Shown here piece by piece: positions 55,986-64,000 of a DNA stretch of 64,000 nucleotides (positions are counted from its first letter, which is position 1; each line of letters begins with the position of its first letter). The translations under genes and the position numbers were made by a program. The stretch covers positions 264,655 to 328,654 of the forward strand of contig NZ_JAHKRM010000015.1 in assembly GCF_019396345.1 (NCBI RefSeq). Reading direction: 5' to 3'. Source of the DNA: Nonomuraea guangzhouensis. Its GTDB lineage: Bacteria; Actinomycetota; Actinomycetes; Streptosporangiales; Streptosporangiaceae. The notes under the pieces are model-generated. The model searched no databases. It was given only the letters and a program-made list of their open reading frames with translations, and had not been told where the DNA came from.

Positions 55986-57173
55986 TTGTCACGTCGCCTG
56001 TTCACCTCCGAGTCGGTCACCGAAGGCCACCCGGACAAGATCGCCGACCAGATCAGTGACGCGATTCTCGACACCATGCTCAAGGACGACCCCAAGAGCC
56101 GGGTCGCCGTCGAGACGATGATCACTACCGGCCAGGTCCATGTCGCAGGCGAGGTCACGACCGAGACCTACGTCGACATCCCCGGCGTCATCCGGGAGAA
56201 GATCCTGGAAATCGGCTACGACGCCTCCCACAAGGGCTTCGACGGCGCCTCCTGCGGCGTGTCGGTGTCCATCGGGGCGCAGTCGCCCGACATCGCCCAG
56301 GGCGTCGACGACGCCTACGAGCACCGAGTCGACGGGGACATCGACGAGCTCGACCGTCAGGGCGCGGGCGACCAGGGCCTGATGTTCGGCTACGCCTGCC
56401 GCGAGACGCCCGAGCTGATGCCGCTGCCGATCACGCTCGCGCACCGGCTGGCCCAGCGCCTGTCCGAGGTCCGCAAGTCCGGCACCGTCCCCTACCTGCG
56501 GCCCGACGGCAAGACCCAGGTCACCATCGAGTACGACGGCGACCAGCCGGTCCGGCTCGACACCGTGGTCGTCTCGACGCAGCACGCGGCCGAGATCGAC
56601 CTCAAGGAGATGCTGACGCCCGACATCAAGGAGCACGTGGTCGACCCCGTGCTCGCGGGCCTCGACATCGACATCGAGGGCTACCGCCTGCTGGTCAACC
56701 CGACCGGCCGGTTCGAGATCGGCGGCCCGATGGGCGACGCCGGCCTCACCGGACGCAAGATCATCATTGACACCTACGGCGGCATGGCCCGCCACGGTGG
56801 CGGCGCCTTCTCCGGCAAGGACCCGTCCAAGGTCGACCGCTCGGCCGCCTACGCCATGCGCTGGGTCGCCAAGAACGTCGTGGCCGCCGGGCTCGCCGAC
56901 CGCTGCGAGGTCCAGGTCGCCTACGCCATCGGCAAGGCTCAGCCGGTCGGCCTGTTCGTCGAGTGCTTCGGCACCGAGAAGCTGCCGGTCGAGAAGATCC
57001 AGGCCGCCGTGCTCCAGGTGTTCGACCTGCGTCCGGCCGCGATCATCCGCGACCTCGACCTGCTGCGCCCGATCTACTCGGAGACCGCCGCCTACGGCCA
57101 CTTCGGCCGCGAGGGCTTCTCCTGGGAGTCGACCGACCGCGCCGAGACGCTGAGGTCCGCCGCCGGTCTGTGA
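55986..57173 (+). CDS. metK: S-adenosylmethionine synthetase
   Basis: 395 residues. The ATP site FTSESVTEGHPDKIADQISD, then GDQGLMFGYACRETPELMP and the phosphate loop GGGAFSGKDPSKVDRSAAY are all present. It condenses methionine and ATP to SAM. Start is TTG at 55986, preceded by GAGGAGCCAC at a suitable distance. The short 119-bp leader shows no SAM riboswitch that I can recognise. A strong terminator hairpin follows. Confidence 0.95.
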   Translation: MSRRLFTSESVTEGHPDKIADQISDAILDTMLKDDPKSRVAVETMITTGQVHVAGEVTTETYVDIPGVIREKILEIGYDASHKGFDGASCGVSVSIGAQSPDIAQGVDDAYEHRVDGDIDELDRQGAGDQGLMFGYACRETPELMPLPITLAHRLAQRLSEVRKSGTVPYLRPDGKTQVTIEYDGDQPVRLDTVVVSTQHAAEIDLKEMLTPDIKEHVVDPVLAGLDIDIEGYRLLVNPTGRFEIGGPMGDAGLTGRKIIIDTYGGMARHGGGAFSGKDPSKVDRSAAYAMRWVAKNVVAAGLADRCEVQVAYAIGKAQPVGLFVECFGTEKLPVEKIQAAVLQVFDLRPAAIIRDLDLLRPIYSETAAYGHFGREGFSWESTDRAETLRSAAGL

Positions 57174-57186
57174 CGCGATCGCGCTG

Positions 57187-57218
57187 GATGCCGCATCCCG
57201 ATTGTGGGATGCGGCATC
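57187..57218 (+). terminator. metK terminator hairpin
   Basis: GATGCCGCATCCC at 57187-57199 pairs perfectly with GGGATGCGGCATC at 57206-57218 over a 6-nt loop, 14 nt after the metK stop. It probably ends the long housekeeping transcript before the regulator gene. Confidence 0.8.
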
Positions 57219-57309
57219 TGCGCGTTCAGGGCGGGGGCCGTCCCCGGAGGCGAACCAGGCAGCACGTAACGTGGTCTTCTTGGATCTTCCGGAAATCGAG
57301 GAACGGATC

Positions 57310-59709
57310 ATGTCATGGCGTGCCACGCCGACCAGCTTCGTGGGTCGCCGCCAGGAGGTCGCGGACGTCCGGCGGATGCTCCAGCGCCGCCGCCTCGTCA
57401 GCGTCACCGGCATCGCCGGAGTCGGCAAGACCCGGGTGGCCATCCGGGCGGCGCAGCTCATGCGGCGGGCCTTCACCGACGGCATCGAGTACGTCGAGCT
57501 GTCCGGGCACACCGACCCCGCGTCCCTCGAACAGGTCATCGCCCAGGCCCTGTACGTCCAGGGTGACCTGACCGCGCACCTGTCGCGCCGCAGCCAGCTC
57601 CTGGTGCTCGACACCTGCGAACACCTGGCCGACGCGTGCTCCGGCCTCGTACGCTCGCTGCTGCGCGCCGCCCCCGGCCTGCACGTGCTGGCCACGAGCA
57701 GGCAGGCGCTGCGCGTGCCCGGCGGGCAGGCGGTCATCGTCCGGCCGCTGGCCGTACCAGGTGGCGAGTCGGCGCCAGCCGACGTGGCGCGCGTCGAGTC
57801 GGTGTCGCTCCTGCTGGACCGGATCGCGGCCGTCGATCCCGGCTTCGAGCTCACCGAGCGGAACGCGGCTGCCGTCGCCGAGGTCTGCCGCCGCCTGGAG
57901 GGCATCCCGCTGGCCATCGAGCTGGTGGCCGTCCATGCGCGGCAACTGCCCGTGGACGAACTGCTGACGCGGATGGACGCGTTCGGCCCGCCGAGCGGGC
58001 TTTCGACCATGCAGGCGGTGATCGCGTGGAGTCATGAGCTCTGCTCGCCCGAGGAACGTCTGCTGTGGGAGCGGCTGACCGTGTTCGCGGGGAGCTTCGA
58101 GCGGGCGGGGGGCGAGGCCGTCTGCTCCGGTGGCGCGCTGGCCGCCGCACGGGTGTACCCCGCGCTGGCGGCGCTGGTCGAGAAGTCGATCGTGACCGAG
58201 GAGCGGGACGAGCGGCGCACGGCGTACCGGATGCCCGACAGCGTGCGCGAGTTCGCCGCCGCCCGTCTGGAGGGCACCGGCGAGCAGGAACGGCTGCGGA
58301 CCCGCCACCGCGAGCACTACTACGCCGTCGCAGAGGCATTCGGCGCCGAGGGGCTGAGCGACGATTGGGCCGGGGAGACCGGTGCGGAGGGGCTGGGCGG
58401 CGATTGGGCCGGGGAGATCAGCGCCGAGGGGGCGGGTGGTGCAACGGGCGCGGGCCGTGACCGGGCCGAGGGGGTCGTCCGGGTCAGGGCCGACTGGGCG
58501 AACCTGAGGGCCGCGCTGGAGTCCTTCGCCGCCGACCCGGTCACCCGGGAGCGCGGGCTGAGGATGGGACTGCGGCTGGGCCATCTGTGCGCGTTCGGCG
58601 GGCCTGCTCGATATGGCCGCCGCTACCTGGAGCGCCTGCTGCCCATCACCTCGTGCCCGGATTCGGTACGGCTCCACGCCCTGCTGCACGTCGCCCAACT
58701 GGCGGCGGGCGGGGGAGACCTGGACGGGGCGCGCAAGGCACTCGACGAGGCCGAGGCCCCCGCGGCCCGTGTGGGCGCGCGCTGCGGCTGCCACCTGGCC
58801 AAGGCGCGCGGCACGGTCAGCCTCTGCGAGGGCGACCTGGCAGCGGCCGAGCTCCACCTGACCGAGAGCATCAACGGCCGGCCGCCCGACGGAGGCGCCC
58901 ACCTGGTCAACGCCACCGTCACTCGAACCGGACCTCATGTGGTCAACGCCACCGTCACCCGAACTGGGCGTCACGTGATCAACGCCACCGTCGAACTGGG
59001 CGTCACGCTCATGCTCGCCGGCCGTACCGGCGAGGCGGACGAGGTCCTCACCCGGGCCCGCGCGCTCTGCGGGCAAGCAGGCGACGGCGCCACCACGGCC
59101 TGGACGGAGCTCGCGCTCGCCCTGGTCCGGCGGGCGGCCGGCCGGTACGCGGAAGCGGACACCCTGGCCACGGCCGCGCTGCGGGCGCAGGTGGCGCTGC
59201 ACATCACATTCGGGCGGGCGCTCTGCGTCGAGGTCCTCGGCCGGCTCGCCGCCGACCAGGGCCGCCCCGCGCGCGCCGTACGGCTGCTGAGCGCGGTGCA
59301 ACGTTTGTGGGGGTACGAGATGAACCCGCTGCTCGGCGCGCCGATCCTCGCCGCCGAACGCGACCCCGACCAGCGGGAACTACGCGAGACCCTCGGCCAG
59401 GACTACGGCAAAGCCGTCGCGGAAGGCCGCGCCATGTCGGCCGAGGAGGCGATCGCCGAGGCGCTCTCCCCGGGCGGCACCCCGCCGGTCGCGGTCGTAC
59501 CGTTCTGGGCGCCGCTCACCCCGCGCGAGGCGGACGTCGCCGAACTGGTCGCCGACGGCCTGACCAACCGGCTGATCGCGCAGCGACTGCTCGTCGCCCG
59601 GCGCACAGTGGACTCCCACATGGAGAACATTTTCGCCAAACTCGGATTCTCCGGACGGAGTCAGGTCGCCGCATGGGTGATGGGGCGGCGGCAGCGGGAG
59701 GACGGCTGA
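57310..59709 (+). CDS. LuxR family regulator with NB-ARC-like ATPase domain
   Basis: 799 residues. An AfsR/SARP-like STAND ATPase comes first: Walker A GIAGVGKT at residues 34-41 and Walker B LLVLDTCEHL. LATSRQALRVPGGQ and RLEGIPLAIELVA complete the NTPase. A middle TPR-like helical region contains two tandem repeats, AEGLSDDWAGETG-type (39 bp) and NATVTRTG-type (36 bp). The C-terminal LuxR helix-turn-helix starts WAPLTPREADVAELVADGLT. ATG 57310 follows GAGGAACGG. Such proteins usually regulate secondary metabolism or development. Its place between metK and priA, normally adjacent, suggests insertion. Confidence 0.85.
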   Translation: MSWRATPTSFVGRRQEVADVRRMLQRRRLVSVTGIAGVGKTRVAIRAAQLMRRAFTDGIEYVELSGHTDPASLEQVIAQALYVQGDLTAHLSRRSQLLVLDTCEHLADACSGLVRSLLRAAPGLHVLATSRQALRVPGGQAVIVRPLAVPGGESAPADVARVESVSLLLDRIAAVDPGFELTERNAAAVAEVCRRLEGIPLAIELVAVHARQLPVDELLTRMDAFGPPSGLSTMQAVIAWSHELCSPEERLLWERLTVFAGSFERAGGEAVCSGGALAAARVYPALAALVEKSIVTEERDERRTAYRMPDSVREFAAARLEGTGEQERLRTRHREHYYAVAEAFGAEGLSDDWAGETGAEGLGGDWAGEISAEGAGGATGAGRDRAEGVVRVRADWANLRAALESFAADPVTRERGLRMGLRLGHLCAFGGPARYGRRYLERLLPITSCPDSVRLHALLHVAQLAAGGGDLDGARKALDEAEAPAARVGARCGCHLAKARGTVSLCEGDLAAAELHLTESINGRPPDGGAHLVNATVTRTGPHVVNATVTRTGRHVINATVELGVTLMLAGRTGEADEVLTRARALCGQAGDGATTAWTELALALVRRAAGRYAEADTLATAALRAQVALHITFGRALCVEVLGRLAADQGRPARAVRLLSAVQRLWGYEMNPLLGAPILAAERDPDQRELRETLGQDYGKAVAEGRAMSAEEAIAEALSPGGTPPVAVVPFWAPLTPREADVAELVADGLTNRLIAQRLLVARRTVDSHMENIFAKLGFSGRSQVAAWVMGRRQREDG

Positions 59710-59787
59710 GCCCGGGGCCTCCTGGGAGCCACTGGTCCGACAGGTAGGCGGGCGTTACCTACGGGCTGGGTCTGGTAGACGTAATGC

Positions 59788-62778
59788 GTGACCGACTCCG
59801 ATGCCCTCCTGCCGCTCGACGCCGTGCGGAGGGTAGAGCCGTCGAAGCCCGCCAAGGGGGCGCCGGTCCCCGCTCCTTCGCGGCCGGTGGCCCGGGTGGC
59901 GGTCGACAACCCGCTGCCGCACCTGGACCGGCCGTTCGACTATCTGGTGCCGGCGTCGATGCATGAGACGGCCGAGCCGGGGGTGCGGGTGCGGGTGCGG
60001 TTCGCGGGCCAGTTGGTGGACGGGTTCGTGCTCGAACGGGTCGAGGAGAGCGACCACACGGGCAAGCTCACCGCCCTTGAGCGGGTCGTGTCGAGCGAGC
60101 AGGTGCTGACCGGGGAGATCGCGGGCCTGGCCAGGGCGGTCGCCGATCGTTACGCGGGCACGCTCGCCGACGTCCTCCGCCTGGCCATCCCACCCCGCCA
60201 CGCCAGAGCCGAAGCGACCACCCCGAAGCCCGCCGGTACGGCCGCGGCTCCGCCGGCCCAGCCCGTCCGCCCGCCTGTCGGCCCGGCTGCCCCGGCCAAT
60301 GACGTCTCCAGTGGTCCGGCGATCGGGACGTCCAGTGGTCCGGCGACCGGGACGCCCGGGGGTCCGGCGATCGGGACGCCCAGCGATGCGGCGGACGGTA
60401 CGTCCAGCGGTCCGGCGATCGGGACGCCCGGCGATGCGGCGGACGGGATGCCCACCGGTCCAGGGACCACGACGCCCAGCTACACGGCGGCCGGGATGCC
60501 CAGCGACACGCCCAGTGACACCGCCACCGGTAGACCGAGGGACCTGGCCACCGGCGGCCCCGGAGATCCGGCGCCCGGTGGCCCCAGCGACCTGGTCCCC
60601 GGTGGGCCCAGTGGTCCGGTTGTCGGCACGTCCAGCCGTCCCACGATCGACACGCCTGGAGGCACTCCGGCCGGGGCGGACAGCGGGCATGGTCTTCCGG
60701 CGGTGGGCAGCGGGCCCCGGAGCGGGGCGGTCGACGGGTCTGACCGTGCGTCCGCCGGACCCTGGGACGACTACCCGATGGGGCCGTCGTTTCTCGACGC
60801 GCTCCGGAACGGCAGGGCGCCCAGGGCCGTCTGGTCGGCGCTGCCCGGCGCCAAGGGGTGGGCCGGAGCGGTGGCCGAGGCGGTGCGGGCGACGCTCGAC
60901 GGTGGGCGGGGAGCGGTCGTCGTGGTGCCCGACGGCAAGGACGTGGCGCTGGCCGACGCCGAGCTCACCCGGGTGCTCGGCGACGGGATGCACGTGGCGC
61001 TCACCGCCGACCTGGGCCCGGCGGAACGCTACCGGCGTTGGCTGCGCGTCCTGAGAGGGCAGGTACGGGCGGTCGTGGGGACCCGGGCCGCCATGTTCGC
61101 CCCCGTGGCCGCGCTCGGCCTGGTGGCCATCTGGGACGACGGAGACGACCTTCACGCCGAACGGCTGGCCCCCTACCCGCACGCCCGCGAGGTCCTCGCC
61201 CTGAGGGCCCACCGTACGGGCGCCGCCATGCTGATCGGTGGCTACACGCGTACCGCCGAGGCCACGCAGCTCATCGCCAGCCGCTGGGCCAGGCCGATCG
61301 TGGCCGCCCGCACCACGATCAGAAGCCTCGCCCCCCGCGTACATCCCGCCGGAGAGGACGCCGAGCTCGCCAAGGACCAGGCCGCACGGCAGGCGAGGCT
61401 GCCCAGCCTGGCCTGGCGGGTGCTGCGCCAGGGGCTGGAGTCCGGTCCGGTGCTGGTCCAGGTGCCTCGGCGCGGCTACCTGCCCGCACTGGCCTGCCAG
61501 AACTGCCGCGCCCCCGCCCGCTGCGCGCTCCCGCCCACCCGCCTCAGCGCTCCCACGGCCTCCGGCGCCCAGACGAACGAGCCGCACGCCGTACCGGGCC
61601 TCGCGGTGGCGACGACAGCCAGCCGCAGCTCGGCCGGCGGGACGAGAAACAGCGGGACGAGAAACGGAGGAACGAGGCGCGGAGCGGCGAAGGACGCAGG
61701 CGGATCAGCCGCAGGGCCGGCTTCCGACGGCGGATCCCCGGAAGGGCTATGGTTCGGCAACGGGCCGGCCGACCTGCCAGGGACGGGTGACCGTCCGGGC
61801 GAGGGGCTGAGGTCTGGCGGGCGTTCGGGCGAGAGGTTGACGTCCGGCGAGAGGCCGGGATCTGGTGGCCGTCCGGGTGAAGGGCCGGGGTCCGGTGACC
61901 GATCGGCCGACCGGCTGGGATCGCGTGACAGGCCGGTCGAGGGGCCGGGATCCGACCGCGGACCTGTCGAGAGGCTCGGCGACATCACCTCCGTGAACGA
62001 GCAGAGCCTGTCTTGTCATGGCCCGCTCGCCCTCCGCGGCGGTCACACCGCCCCCTACTGCCGCTGGTGCGGCCGCGTGGACGCCGGTTGGAAGTGCCCG
62101 AACTGTGGTGGCCGCCGCCTCCGTGCCGTCGTCGTGGGCGCCCGCCGTACCGCCGAGGAGCTGGGTCGGGCGTTCCCGTCGGTTCCGGTACGCACGTCCG
62201 GCCGCGACGGCGTCCTCGCCACCGTGCCCGCCACCCGTGCCCTGGTCGTCGCCACGCCCGGCGCCGAGCCGGTGGCCGAGGGCGGTTACGCGGCGGCCGT
62301 GCTCCTCGACGGGTGGGCGCTGCTCGGCCGGGCCGACCTGCGGGCCGCCGAGGAGGCGCTGCGGCGTTGGACGAACGCCGCCGCCCTGCTCCGGCCCGGC
62401 GCCGAGGTGGTGGTGCTCGGTGACGCCGGGCTGCCGGCAGTACAGGCGCTGGTGCGCTGGGACCCGATCACCCACGCCGAGCGCGAGCTGGCCGAACGCG
62501 CCGAGCTGGGCTTCCCGCCCGCGGTGCGGATGGCGACGCTCACGGGTGCGGCCGCCGCGGTCCGGCAGATGCTCGACGAGACCCGCCTGCCGGACGGCGC
62601 GCAGGTGCTCGGCCCCGTGCCGGTGGACGAGACGGGCAGGGAACGCGCCATGATCCGCGTTCCGCGCGGCGGTGGCGCCGCGCTGGCCGCCGCGCTCAAA
62701 GGGACCAGTGGGGTACGTGCGGCGCGTAAGGCACCTGATGTCGTCCGAGTGAGTGTTGACCCCCTAGACCTGATTTAG
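59788..62778 (+). CDS. priA: PriA-like primosomal protein, helicase motifs lost, with two low-complexity insertions
   Basis: 996 residues against about 650-750 in related species. The N-terminal 3'-DNA-binding domain is clear (NPLPHLDRPFDYLVP, GVRVRVRFAGQLVDGFVLE). Residues about 150-320 are a Gly/Ser/Thr/Pro linker of repeats such as GPAIGTPS. In the helicase domain the Walker A position reads LPGAKGWAGA and the Walker B position WDDGDD, so ATPase activity is not expected; this is usual in actinobacterial PriA. A second insertion (about residues 595-740) splits the zinc-binding Cys pairs CQNC and CRWCGR/CPNCGG. Start GTG 59788. Confidence 0.85.
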   Translation: MTDSDALLPLDAVRRVEPSKPAKGAPVPAPSRPVARVAVDNPLPHLDRPFDYLVPASMHETAEPGVRVRVRFAGQLVDGFVLERVEESDHTGKLTALERVVSSEQVLTGEIAGLARAVADRYAGTLADVLRLAIPPRHARAEATTPKPAGTAAAPPAQPVRPPVGPAAPANDVSSGPAIGTSSGPATGTPGGPAIGTPSDAADGTSSGPAIGTPGDAADGMPTGPGTTTPSYTAAGMPSDTPSDTATGRPRDLATGGPGDPAPGGPSDLVPGGPSGPVVGTSSRPTIDTPGGTPAGADSGHGLPAVGSGPRSGAVDGSDRASAGPWDDYPMGPSFLDALRNGRAPRAVWSALPGAKGWAGAVAEAVRATLDGGRGAVVVVPDGKDVALADAELTRVLGDGMHVALTADLGPAERYRRWLRVLRGQVRAVVGTRAAMFAPVAALGLVAIWDDGDDLHAERLAPYPHAREVLALRAHRTGAAMLIGGYTRTAEATQLIASRWARPIVAARTTIRSLAPRVHPAGEDAELAKDQAARQARLPSLAWRVLRQGLESGPVLVQVPRRGYLPALACQNCRAPARCALPPTRLSAPTASGAQTNEPHAVPGLAVATTASRSSAGGTRNSGTRNGGTRRGAAKDAGGSAAGPASDGGSPEGLWFGNGPADLPGTGDRPGEGLRSGGRSGERLTSGERPGSGGRPGEGPGSGDRSADRLGSRDRPVEGPGSDRGPVERLGDITSVNEQSLSCHGPLALRGGHTAPYCRWCGRVDAGWKCPNCGGRRLRAVVVGARRTAEELGRAFPSVPVRTSGRDGVLATVPATRALVVATPGAEPVAEGGYAAAVLLDGWALLGRADLRAAEEALRRWTNAAALLRPGAEVVVLGDAGLPAVQALVRWDPITHAERELAERAELGFPPAVRMATLTGAAAAVRQMLDETRLPDGAQVLGPVPVDETGRERAMIRVPRGGGAALAAALKGTSGVRAARKAPDVVRVSVDPLDLI

Positions 62779-62827
62779 GCAGTTTCCCCGATTCGCTCAT
62801 CTGTAAGTCAGCCATTAGCGTGCCTCT

Positions 62828-64000
62828 GTGTCGATCGAATGGGTGAACCAGGCCATCGACGACCTCCGTGCCTGGGGGCGCGCGCGGGGTGTCGTGGTGG
62901 ACGCGGACGAGGTCCGCTTGCTCTGCGACTACGCCAGCGACTATCTCAACGTCAACGAACTGGGCGACTTCACTCCCGCGACCTTCGACGAGCTGCTGCT
63001 GTCCATCTACCCCCGCAAGGTCATCGCGCCGCCCGAGAGCGCGCCGGAGACCGTCGCCGCCGCCCGTACCCTCGTCGACTACCTGCAGCAGTCCGGCGCG
63101 GTCGGCGCGGAGACCGCGGCGGCGATGCGTGCGGAGCTGACCGGCATCGAGCCGAGGATGCCCGAGGCGCTCGCCGACACGGCCAACTTCGGCATGGCCA
63201 AGAGCCTGTTCAGCTCCATCGGCCCCGAGTCGCTGGAGCAGTCGGTCGCCATCCCCTCGGGCGAGCTGCCCGACCTGGGAGAGGCGCCCTGCGACTGCCC
63301 GGGGTGCGCCCCGCTGCCCGCCGTACGGCTGGCGGAGCCCGGCACGCTCGTGGCCGAGCTGGCCGACGTGCCGCTCCTGGCCGGAGGAGACGCCGGACCG
63401 TACGAGGAGCTGCGGGAAGAGCTGAGGCGCGACGGCGGTGACGACCCGCTCCAGACGTGGGCCGAGATCGTCGCCCACGTCGTCGAACGCGACACACGCG
63501 GCACGATCACCGGCTCGGCCGAGCTCGACGAGGAGCTCTACGACCTGTTCGACATGCTCTACCGGCTGCGGGCGCCCGCGCCCGTCACCGTGATCGGCGA
63601 CTACCTGGAGGAGGTCGCCGACGCGGGCGGCGCCGATCTGGACGCGGTGCTCGACCGGCTGGCCTGGTGCGGGATGGTCGTGGTCGAGGGCGACAGCGCC
63701 GGGCTGACCCCGCTGGCGGTGTGGGGGCTGCGTGAGCACTACCTGGCGCTCGGCCTGGACGCCCCGCAGGCCGCCGACCTGGCCGAGGCCGACGCGACCG
63801 GGCTCATCGAGGGCCTGCTCGACGGCATGCCCACCGAGCTGGCCGAAGAGGACATCAGCCGCTGGCTGGCCGGGCGCACCCCGATCGCGGCGGCGGCCGA
63901 GCTGCTCGCCGCCGCGTCCGGCGCCCCCGCCGTGGCGCGCGGCCTGGCGGTGACCATCGTCGACCGCCTCGGCGCCGAGGCGGAGCCCGAGGTACGCGCC
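62828..64000 (+). CDS. Hypothetical protein, N-terminal 391 residues (runs off window)
   Basis: The frame starts at GTG 62828 (MSIEWVNQAIDDLRAWGRARG) and stays open to the right edge. It is acidic and mostly helical: LCDYASDYLNVNELGDFTP, LLSIYPRKVIAPPESA, and a Cys cluster CDCPGC near residue 158 that could bind metal. No signal peptide was seen. The repeated helical pattern in the second half (ELYDLFDMLYRLRAPAP, AVWGLREHYLALGLDAP) suggests a scaffold. I recall similar unnamed proteins next to priA in actinobacteria but cannot assign a function. Starts 49 nt after priA. Confidence 0.75.
   Translation, partial: MSIEWVNQAIDDLRAWGRARGVVVDADEVRLLCDYASDYLNVNELGDFTPATFDELLLSIYPRKVIAPPESAPETVAAARTLVDYLQQSGAVGAETAAAMRAELTGIEPRMPEALADTANFGMAKSLFSSIGPESLEQSVAIPSGELPDLGEAPCDCPGCAPLPAVRLAEPGTLVAELADVPLLAGGDAGPYEELREELRRDGGDDPLQTWAEIVAHVVERDTRGTITGSAELDEELYDLFDMLYRLRAPAPVTVIGDYLEEVADAGGADLDAVLDRLAWCGMVVVEGDSAGLTPLAVWGLREHYLALGLDAPQAADLAEADATGLIEGLLDGMPTELAEEDISRWLAGRTPIAAAAELLAAASGAPAVARGLAVTIVDRLGAEAEPEVRA

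Overview
The window is high-GC actinobacterial chromosome. GTG and TTG starts are frequent, and the block pyrR-pyrB-pyrC-carA-carB-pyrK-pyrD-pyrF-mihF-gmk-rpoZ-coaBC-metK-priA, with bldD close by, follows a gene order known from mycobacteria and streptomycetes. The secreted glycosidases and lyases suggest a soil filamentous genus, perhaps Streptosporangiaceae (Nonomuraea-like). That genus placement is inference only.

Layout. 0-11.6 kb holds miscellaneous genes: a partial secreted protein, GNAT, YbaK, an L,D-transpeptidase lipoprotein, an IS630-type transposase remnant, an orphan graspetide-type methyltransferase, a NarL-type two-component pair, a secreted PAF-acetylhydrolase-like esterase, a penicillin-acylase-family hydrolase and a methyltransferase. 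11.5-28.8 kb is a carbohydrate-utilisation island. On the minus strand it has an alpha-L-fucosidase, an ABC importer and two aldo/keto reductases (one resembling L-fucose dehydrogenase). Divergent from these are a GH97 enzyme, two tandem secreted polysaccharide-lyase-like proteins and a broken beta-helix gene. A GH36-like enzyme with a ROK repressor, and a divergent GH36 alpha-galactosidase, close the island. Both divergent promoters of the island carry the same 23-bp block (22/23 identical), which makes it a strong candidate ROK operator.

28.8-30.6 kb is an IS200/IS605 element with intact tnpA and tnpB, inserted against a tetR gene that is divergent from a P450-ferredoxin pair. A decayed tnpB tail with its right-end hairpin interrupts the beta-helix gene at 22.6-22.9 kb. 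32.7-35.9 kb is gene-poor and repeat-rich. It nevertheless contains two LexA/SOS-type promoters: one with tandem boxes upstream of a small HEPN-domain gene that keeps an R-x4-H motif, and one leaderless promoter for a 93-residue protein of unknown function.

35.9-41.4 kb holds bldD, with a BldD-like box upstream, and an arginine deiminase operon (arcA, arcC, amino-acid permease, USP) placed between bldD and the pyr operon. 41.6-51.6 kb is the whole de novo UMP pathway in one mostly overlapping operon with a PyrR-type leader hairpin. It is followed by housekeeping genes up to priA and a partial unknown gene, with an AfsR/LuxR-type ATPase regulator inserted between metK and priA.

A recurring oddity is minisatellite-like tandem amplification. 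Units of about 24-63 nt appear between genes (33 kb, 49.8 kb, 51.7 kb, 52.3 kb) and in frame inside genes (histidine kinase G1 box, esterase linker, LuxR regulator, PriA linkers). All identifications come from reading the sequence against remembered families; no database search was run.
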